Translations under genes and position numbers: made by a program
Origin: JANLQX01 sp043775075
Lineage (GTDB): Bacteria; Actinomycetota; Acidimicrobiia; Acidimicrobiales; JANYDT01
Assembly: GCA_043775075.1 (NCBI GenBank)
Contig: JAYVSS010000348.1
Coordinates: 1-19,041, forward strand
Direction: 5' to 3'
DNA length: 19,041 nucleotides
Shown here: positions 14,369 to 19,041 of the stretch, piece by piece
Numbering within the stretch: the first letter of the stretch is position 1
Layout of the letters: the number at the start of each line of letters is the position of its first letter
The notes under the pieces: model-generated
What the model saw: the letters and a program-made list of their open reading frames with translations, nothing else
What the model was told of the DNA's origin: nothing
The model's database searches: none

Positions 14369-14890
14369 CTACTCGTCGTCGTACTGCGACCAGTCCTCGG
14401 GATTGTCCTCGACCATCCGGGAGACGGTGGAGGCGTCGACCCCGTCGATCAGCACGAGACCTCGCTTGGTGGGCGGGTTGTCGGCGGAGTACAGCAGAAT
14501 CCGCCACGTGGGCCGACTGAGCAGGCCACGCCATCCGAGCTGCGCCGATGCGTGCCCGACGGGGAATCCCACGGCTGCGGACGCCGCGGCGAGCGCGTCA
14601 ACGTCTCGAACTTCAAGCTTGGGCCCGGCGAGCATGCCGTAGGCACCAAGCACGATGAGGCCAATGCCGCCGACGAGGAAGCCGCGATTGGTTAGCGTGG
14701 GAGTGCCGTGGCGCCCGATCGACCACGCCACCATCAGCAGCGTGCCGACGACGAAATACATCGCCGCGGGGTATCGGCGACGAACGTTGTCCGGGAATTG
14801 ATACGGGCCGACGTAGTCGTGGGCGGCGAGGTCATCCGGGAGTTCGTCGCGGAGTTCTTCGAGGGTGGGTTTTGCGTCCTTCTTGGCCAT
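14369..14890 (-). CDS. Unknown small membrane protein, two predicted helices
   Basis: I do not recognise this 173-residue protein. It begins with a charged cytoplasmic-looking segment (MAKKDAKPTLEELRDELPDDL), followed by two hydrophobic stretches at about 41-59 and 70-88. A soluble C-terminal domain of about 85 residues ends with the acidic EDNPEDWSQYDDE. The C-terminal part contains WRILLYSADNPPTKRGLVLIDG, which looks like an ordered alpha/beta segment. The ATG at 14890 was chosen; an in-frame GTG at 14902 adds four residues. It sits between the HIT protein and pgsA, where mycobacteria have no gene, and is probably co-transcribed with them. A role in phosphatidylinositol mannoside synthesis is only a guess from position. 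Confidence 0.8.
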   Translation of the reverse strand: MAKKDAKPTLEELRDELPDDLAAHDYVGPYQFPDNVRRRYPAAMYFVVGTLLMVAWSIGRHGTPTLTNRGFLVGGIGLIVLGAYGMLAGPKLEVRDVDALAAASAAVGFPVGHASAQLGWRGLLSRPTWRILLYSADNPPTKRGLVLIDGVDASTVSRMVEDNPEDWSQYDDE

Positions 14891-14920
14891 CAGGGCGTCC
14901 ACGCTATCGGGGTACGCCGT

Positions 14921-15472
14921 TTACTGATCCCACGCGCGGTGGAGTCGTTGCCACGTCACGTCGAGTGCCTCAGGGACAACGCGAGCCTCGGCGATGGCGG
15001 TCATGAAGTTCGTGTCGCCGTTCCAACGGGGCACGATATGTACGTGCAGATGGCCGGGGATCCCGGCGCCGGCCGCCCGACCGAGGTTGGCCCCGATGTT
15101 CATACCCTCCGGTTGATAGGCGCGCGTAACTGCTTCCGTCGCATCCGTCACGCTGGCCCAGAGGGCACTGTGCTCGTCGGTCGTAAGCGCGCTGAGCGAT
15201 GCGACGTGACGACGGGGCATCACCATCACGTGCCCGCTGGTGTAGGGGTACGCATTGAGGATGACGATGACGCTGGTGTCGCGGTGAACAATCAAGCGCT
15301 CGCGGTCCGTGCCGCCGGAACCCAAAATGCGACAAAATACGCACCGCTGTTCGTCCTCGGGGGCCACGCCACCCTCGGCATCGACGCGCTCGTCCGACGT
15401 TGTCTTGGTGATGTACTCACCCCGCCAGGACGCGTCGATGCGGCCCATCGGCGGACGGTCGTCCTCACTCAT
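14921..15472 (-). CDS. HIT-family protein, probable Ap4A phosphorylase
   Basis: The 183-residue histidine-triad protein hydrolyses or phosphorolyses nucleotide phosphates. The triad GHLHVHIVPRW (His141, His143, His145) contains the nucleophilic middle histidine. An N-terminal CVFCRI pair (Cys44, Cys47) is of the zinc-binding type seen in many HIT proteins. The context directly after thrS and upstream of the pgsA-patA-pimA genes, plus NAYPYTSGHVMVMPRRHV and PRWNGDTNFMT, match M. tuberculosis Rv2613c, an Ap4A phosphorylase. The ATG lies 6 bp after the thrS stop, so translation is probably coupled; threonyl-tRNA synthetase can make Ap4A, which gives the pairing possible sense (inference). Confidence 0.9.
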   Translation of the reverse strand: MSEDDRPPMGRIDASWRGEYITKTTSDERVDAEGGVAPEDEQRCVFCRILGSGGTDRERLIVHRDTSVIVILNAYPYTSGHVMVMPRRHVASLSALTTDEHSALWASVTDATEAVTRAYQPEGMNIGANLGRAAGAGIPGHLHVHIVPRWNGDTNFMTAIAEARVVPEALDVTWQRLHRAWDQ

Positions 15473-15478
15473 AACGTC

Positions 15479-17434
15479 TCACCCGCGGCCGTCGACGTCG
15501 GCGAGAACACGAGCGACGAAGTCATCAACCCCGACGCCTCGTTCCACGTCGAGACCACGGGCGTTCACTCCGACGGTACGCGCGCTTACGTCGTCGTCGC
15601 CGATCACTAATACGTATGGAATCTTTTCCATCTTGCCTTTGCGTACTCGGCCACCAAGGGGCTCGTCGGCGGCGACAAAGTTGGCCCGCAATCCTGCGCT
15701 GGCGAACTCGGCAACAAGTTCGTCCGCATAGTTTTCGTGGTCGACGCGCACCGGAAGAACCTGCACCTGCACCGGGGACATCCAGGTAGGAAACGCACCG
15801 GCGTAGTGCTCCAGGAGCACGCCGAAGAACCGCTCCACTGAGCCGAACAGTGCCCGGTGCAACATGATCGGGCGCTTGCGGGTGCCGTCCGCGGCCACGT
15901 ATTCGAGGTCAAAACGTTCGGGCAGGTTGAAGTCGTATTGAATCGTCGAAAGCTGCCACTGGCGGCCGATCGCGTCCTTGACCTTGATATCGATCTTGGG
16001 TCCGTAGAACGCCGCCCCGCCCTCGTCCACCGTGTAGTTGAGGCCCTCGTGCTCCATCGCGGAGCGCAACGCCGCAGTTGCACTGATCCAGCCCTCGTCG
16101 GGGCCAACGGACTTGCCTTCTTGTTGGGTCGCGAGCATGGCCTCGAACTCGGTGAAGCCGAAGCTCTTGAGGATGTCGATGACGAAGTGGAGCAGCGAAA
16201 TGATTTCGTCGGCCACGTTCTCCTGGGTGCAGAAGATGTGGGCGTCGTCCTGGGTGAACCCGCGGATGCGCATGAGCCCGTGAAGAGTCCCGGCTCGTTC
16301 GTACCGGTACACGGTGCCGAGCTCGAACAGACGCAACGGCAACTCGCGGTACGAGCGCTGCCGTGCGTCGAAGATCAGGCAGTGCATCGGACAGTTCATC
16401 GGCTTCGGGTAATAGGTACCGTTGTCCATCTCCATCGGCGGGTACATCCCGTCTTTGTAGAAGTCGAGATGGCCGCTGGTCTCGAACAACTTGGCGTTGG
16501 CCAGGTGAGGTGTGTACGCAAACTCGTACCCCGACTCCTGATGGCGTCGACGCGAGTAGTCCTCCATCAGCTTGCGAATGATCGCCCCCTTGGGATGCCA
16601 CACTGCGAGGCCGCCGCCGAGTTGCTGGGGGAAGGACAACAGGTCGAGTTCCACCGCAAGCTTGCGGTGGTCGCGCTTCTCGGCTTCTTCTAACCGGGTG
16701 ATGTGTTCCTGTACGGCCTTGGCCGATTCCCACGCCGTGCCGTAAATCCGCTGGAGCATCGGGCGCTTCTCGTCTCCCCGCCAATACGCGCCGGCCACCT
16801 TCATCAGCTTGAACGCGCCGAGCCGTCCGGTTGACGGCACGTGGGGCCCGCGACACAGATCGACGAAGTCGTCGCGGTTGCGGTAGTAGCTGACGATGGT
16901 GCCGCCGCCACCCTCGGCCGCGTCTTCAGCGCCGCCGACGCCACGGATGATTTCCTGTTTGTACGGCTGGTCTTTGAAGAGCTCCAGCCCTTCTTCGAGC
17001 CCGACCTCGCCCCGCACGAAGGGCTGGTCCTCCTTGACGATCTCTTTCATGCGCGCTTCGATGCGCTCCAGGTCAGCATCGGTGAATCGGGCGCCGTTTG
17101 GGAGGTTGAAGTCGTAGTAAAAGCCGTTGTCGATAGCTGGCCCGATGGCGTATTGCGCGCCGGGCCAAATGTCGCACACCGCCTGGGCCATGAGGTGGGC
17201 AGTGGAGTGACGCAACACATGGCGTCCATCGTCGGAATCGGCGGTGATGATCGCCACCGATGCACCGTTGGGTAGTGCCACGTTGAGGTCGACGACCTCG
17301 CCGTTGACCTTGCCGGCGAGGGCGGCCTTGGCTAGGCGGGCGCCGATCGATGCGGCGAGATCAGCCGTCGTCGACCCCGTCGCCAACTCTTTGTGGGAGC
17401 CGTCGGGAAGGGTGATGGTGATCTGATCAGACAT
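15479..17434 (-). CDS. thrS: Threonyl-tRNA synthetase
   Basis: ThrRS charges tRNA-Thr and edits mis-made seryl-tRNA. The 651-residue protein has all domains. TGS is at about 1-65, and the editing domain has HSTAH (His76, His80) and LCRGPH (Cys194, His198). The class-II core has zinc ligands Cys348 (MNCPMH), His399 (TQDDAH) and the histidine of MLHRALFGS, and the anticodon-binding domain starts near MSPVQVQVLPV. Both editing and synthetic sites look intact. The ATG at 17434 gives the usual N-terminus; the frame is open to 17545 but adds 37 Ser/Pro-rich residues. The gap to the upstream MshC-like gene is 64 bp. No strong Shine-Dalgarno is visible. Confidence 0.97.
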   Translation of the reverse strand: MSDQITITLPDGSHKELATGSTTADLAASIGARLAKAALAGKVNGEVVDLNVALPNGASVAIITADSDDGRHVLRHSTAHLMAQAVCDIWPGAQYAIGPAIDNGFYYDFNLPNGARFTDADLERIEARMKEIVKEDQPFVRGEVGLEEGLELFKDQPYKQEIIRGVGGAEDAAEGGGGTIVSYYRNRDDFVDLCRGPHVPSTGRLGAFKLMKVAGAYWRGDEKRPMLQRIYGTAWESAKAVQEHITRLEEAEKRDHRKLAVELDLLSFPQQLGGGLAVWHPKGAIIRKLMEDYSRRRHQESGYEFAYTPHLANAKLFETSGHLDFYKDGMYPPMEMDNGTYYPKPMNCPMHCLIFDARQRSYRELPLRLFELGTVYRYERAGTLHGLMRIRGFTQDDAHIFCTQENVADEIISLLHFVIDILKSFGFTEFEAMLATQQEGKSVGPDEGWISATAALRSAMEHEGLNYTVDEGGAAFYGPKIDIKVKDAIGRQWQLSTIQYDFNLPERFDLEYVAADGTRKRPIMLHRALFGSVERFFGVLLEHYAGAFPTWMSPVQVQVLPVRVDHENYADELVAEFASAGLRANFVAADEPLGGRVRKGKMEKIPYVLVIGDDDVSARTVGVNARGLDVERGVGVDDFVARVLADVDGRG

Positions 17435-17498
17435 GGCGAGCAAGGTTAGAGGCACCCCTTCGTCGACCCGGGGCACTTTCTGCAGCGCCGCGTCGGCT

Positions 17499-18617
17499 CT
17501 AGATGACGACGCCGAGGAGGCGGGCGGCGACGGAGATTCCCTCACCCCGAGCGGCGGCGGCGTCGATGGCGGCGACGGCGCCCGGGGTATCGAGGTCGTT
17601 GTCCAGGCAGGCTCGGACTTCCTGCAGCGCCCCGTGCCCCTGCCCAGCGGCGCGCCACGCCGCCAACCGCGTCTGCGCCGCGCCGAGGAGAGAATCGAAC
17701 CACTCCCACCCGTCTCGGTAGTGATGGGCCACGATGACCAGGCGAATGGCCATCGGGTGGACGCCTTCGGCGGTGAGATCAGAGACGTAGCGGAGGTTGC
17801 CGAGCGACTTCGACATCTTGACGCCGTCCATCTTTACGTAAGACTGATGCATCCAGTGACGGGCCAGGGGCTGGCCCGTGGCCGCCTCGGACTGGGCCGC
17901 CTCACACTCGTGGTGGGGAAAAATCAGGTCTTCGCCGCCGCCGTGCAGATCGAGCGTGGTGGTATCTAACTCTCGCATGGAGAGGGCTGAGCATTCGATA
18001 TGCCAGCCCGGACGCCCCGGCCCCCAGAGCGATTCCCACGACGGCTCGTCGGGTAACGACGGCTGCCACAGGATGAAGTCCAGCGGGTCACGCTTATGGG
18101 GATCTTCGACGTTGCCGCCGCGTTCGGCGGCAAACACCAGCATCTCGGACCGGGAGTACCCACTGATCTGGCCGAACTTCGAGAACGATGCCACGTCGAA
18201 GTACACACCGCCGCCCGCCTGGTAGGCGTGCCCGGCGGTCAGCACTTTGTCGATGAAGCCGAGGATGTCGGGGATGGCTGAGGTCGCCCGCGGCTCTGAC
18301 CACGACGCCAACTGTCCGAGCACACGCATGTCCTCATCGAACTTGGCGACCTCCTCGGCCGCCAGATCCAGATAATGCACGCCCTTTTCTCGGGCTTTTC
18401 CGAGAATTGAGTCGTCGACATCGGTGATGTTACGCACGCACCGGGTTTCATGGCCGAGATCGCGCAAGCGACGTTGCAACACGTCGTACGTGATGTAACA
18501 CGTGGCATGACCGATGTGGGTGGTGTCGTACGGCGTGACGCCGCACGTGTATAACCGCACGATCGGGGGTGGCTCGAAGGCGACGACGGAACGGCGGGCG
18601 GTGTCGTACAGCTTCAT
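17499..18617 (-). CDS. mshC: Mycothiol ligase MshC-like (CysS-related class-I cysteine ligase)
   Basis: The 372-residue enzyme belongs to the cysteinyl-tRNA synthetase superfamily. It has the zinc cysteine in YTCGVTPYD (Cys25), HIGH (34-37), WHIECSA (Cys209), HHECE, and KMSKS (267-271). It lacks the tRNA-binding C-terminus of CysS (usually ~460 residues), and TPYD replaces the TVYD common in CysS. Length, TPYD and the C-terminal DNDLDTPGAVAAIDAAAA...LLGVV all fit MshC, which links cysteine to glucosaminyl-inositol in mycothiol synthesis. A truncated CysS is the alternative, and the presence of a separate cysS elsewhere would settle it. ATG 18617 was taken; GTG 18623 adds two residues. Confidence 0.82.
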   Translation of the reverse strand: MKLYDTARRSVVAFEPPPIVRLYTCGVTPYDTTHIGHATCYITYDVLQRRLRDLGHETRCVRNITDVDDSILGKAREKGVHYLDLAAEEVAKFDEDMRVLGQLASWSEPRATSAIPDILGFIDKVLTAGHAYQAGGGVYFDVASFSKFGQISGYSRSEMLVFAAERGGNVEDPHKRDPLDFILWQPSLPDEPSWESLWGPGRPGWHIECSALSMRELDTTTLDLHGGGEDLIFPHHECEAAQSEAATGQPLARHWMHQSYVKMDGVKMSKSLGNLRYVSDLTAEGVHPMAIRLVIVAHHYRDGWEWFDSLLGAAQTRLAAWRAAGQGHGALQEVRACLDNDLDTPGAVAAIDAAAARGEGISVAARLLGVVI

Positions 18618-18688
18618 TGGCACGCAGAGTTTCTAGACGATTGGTAAGCGGTCCGACGACGCTTACGGCCGAACCGAGACGACAGTGA

Positions 18689-19041
18689 TCAGGCGTCGAT
18701 GCCAGTCATGCGGAGCGCAGAACGGGTCTTGTAGCGCATGTTCAACTGCAGCAAGACAGCGGCAAAGGCCTCAATCGGCGCAGCATTGGAGAGTCCACCG
18801 GTATCGAGGGGCCGACAGCCAGGAATTTTGCGCACGATATCGGCCGTGACCTCTGTGGCCTTGGCGTGATCGGAGCAGATGAGGACGTCGCTCTCAATCG
18901 GTTCGGTGATATTGCCGAGTTCACGGGCCGGGAGGTGATGGAACGCCGCTGCGACCATCGCCCTTGGAACAATGGCCTGGACGCTGGCGGCCACCGAACC
19001 ACGGGGCGGCACCAGCGGTTGAAACTCCGGGCCCACCTTGG
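18689..19041 (-). CDS. NADPH:F420 reductase-like protein, C-terminal part (truncated by window edge)
   Basis: This is the C-terminal ~117 residues of an F420H2:NADP oxidoreductase (Fno/NpdG) family protein, which exchanges hydride between coenzyme F420 and NADP. Recognised segments are GSVAASVQAIVPRAMVAAAFHHLPA, SDVLICSDHAKAT and RPLDTGGLSNAAPIEAFAAVLLQLNMRYKTRSALRMTGI, which match the family C-terminus. The frame is open to the right window edge; the GTG at 19036 is internal. The nucleotide-binding half lies outside the window, so cofactor use is assumed from the family. It is on the same strand as the MshC-like gene, with a 71-bp gap between them. Confidence 0.85.
   Translation of the reverse strand, partial: KVGPEFQPLVPPRGSVAASVQAIVPRAMVAAAFHHLPARELGNITEPIESDVLICSDHAKATEVTADIVRKIPGCRPLDTGGLSNAAPIEAFAAVLLQLNMRYKTRSALRMTGIDA

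Noticed and set aside
15857..16693. 278-codon plus-strand open frame
   Set aside because: It lies antisense to thrS, whose motifs are intact; no family features.
15909..16856. 315-codon minus-strand open frame
   Set aside because: It is an out-of-frame shadow of thrS with Arg/His-rich composition.

Overview
The window is GC-rich, gene-dense bacterial chromosome carrying about eighteen protein-coding genes, mostly on the minus strand. The gene set points to a high-GC actinobacterium, possibly of the class Acidimicrobiia (inference). It includes a PimA-like mannosyltransferase, a PatA-like acyltransferase and a CDP-alcohol phosphatidyltransferase for phosphatidylinositol mannosides, a probable mycothiol ligase MshC, an F420-dependent NADP reductase fragment, and the DLDQ-type RNB protein. 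The order thrS, HIT/Ap4A phosphorylase, pgsA, patA, pimA, and then pdxS, pdxT, yebC, matches the Mycobacterium tuberculosis segment Rv2614c to Rv2603c as I remember it, but with other genes inserted here.

Layout. At 1-547 is the 3' part of a TRIC/UPF0126 membrane protein on the plus strand, converging on a cytosolic dipeptidyl-peptidase IV-like enzyme (556-2793, minus). A short-chain dehydrogenase (2914-3669, plus) diverges from it. From 7616 down to 3712 is a minus-strand block: pdxS, pdxT, yebC, a SpoU/TrmH-type rRNA methyltransferase and a one-cysteine peroxiredoxin. An RNB-domain exoribonuclease-like gene (7688-9223, plus) diverges from pdxS and overlaps the end of htpX by 4 bp. The pair lemA-htpX (10743 to 9220, minus) follows. 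From 18617 down to 11197 is a long minus-strand run: mshC-like, thrS, HIT, a small unknown membrane protein, pgsA-like, patA-like and pimA-like. A partial F420-dependent NADP reductase runs off the right edge.

The genes form recognisable functional groups. pdxS and pdxT make the two-subunit pyridoxal 5'-phosphate synthase. pgsA, patA and pimA supply phosphatidylinositol-type lipid, its mannosylation and acylation, and are translationally coupled in part (GTGA overlap of pgsA and patA). lemA and htpX are a common membrane quality-control pair. thrS, yebC and the rRNA methyltransferase serve translation.

The least ordinary part is the 453-bp gap between lemA and pimA (10744-11196). On the plus strand it holds a 36-codon reading frame with a good ribosome-binding site, encoding a tryptophan/serine/glycine pentapeptide repeat (WSGSS). 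A perfect 10-bp inverted repeat lies just upstream and a 12-bp hairpin starts 6 bp after the stop codon. Together they look like a compact, self-contained small gene. A second oddity is a 9-bp tandem repeat that gives PdxT a (LSE)n C-terminal tail and lies next to the yebC ribosome-binding site. No rRNA, tRNA, CRISPR array, insertion sequence or phage gene was seen.
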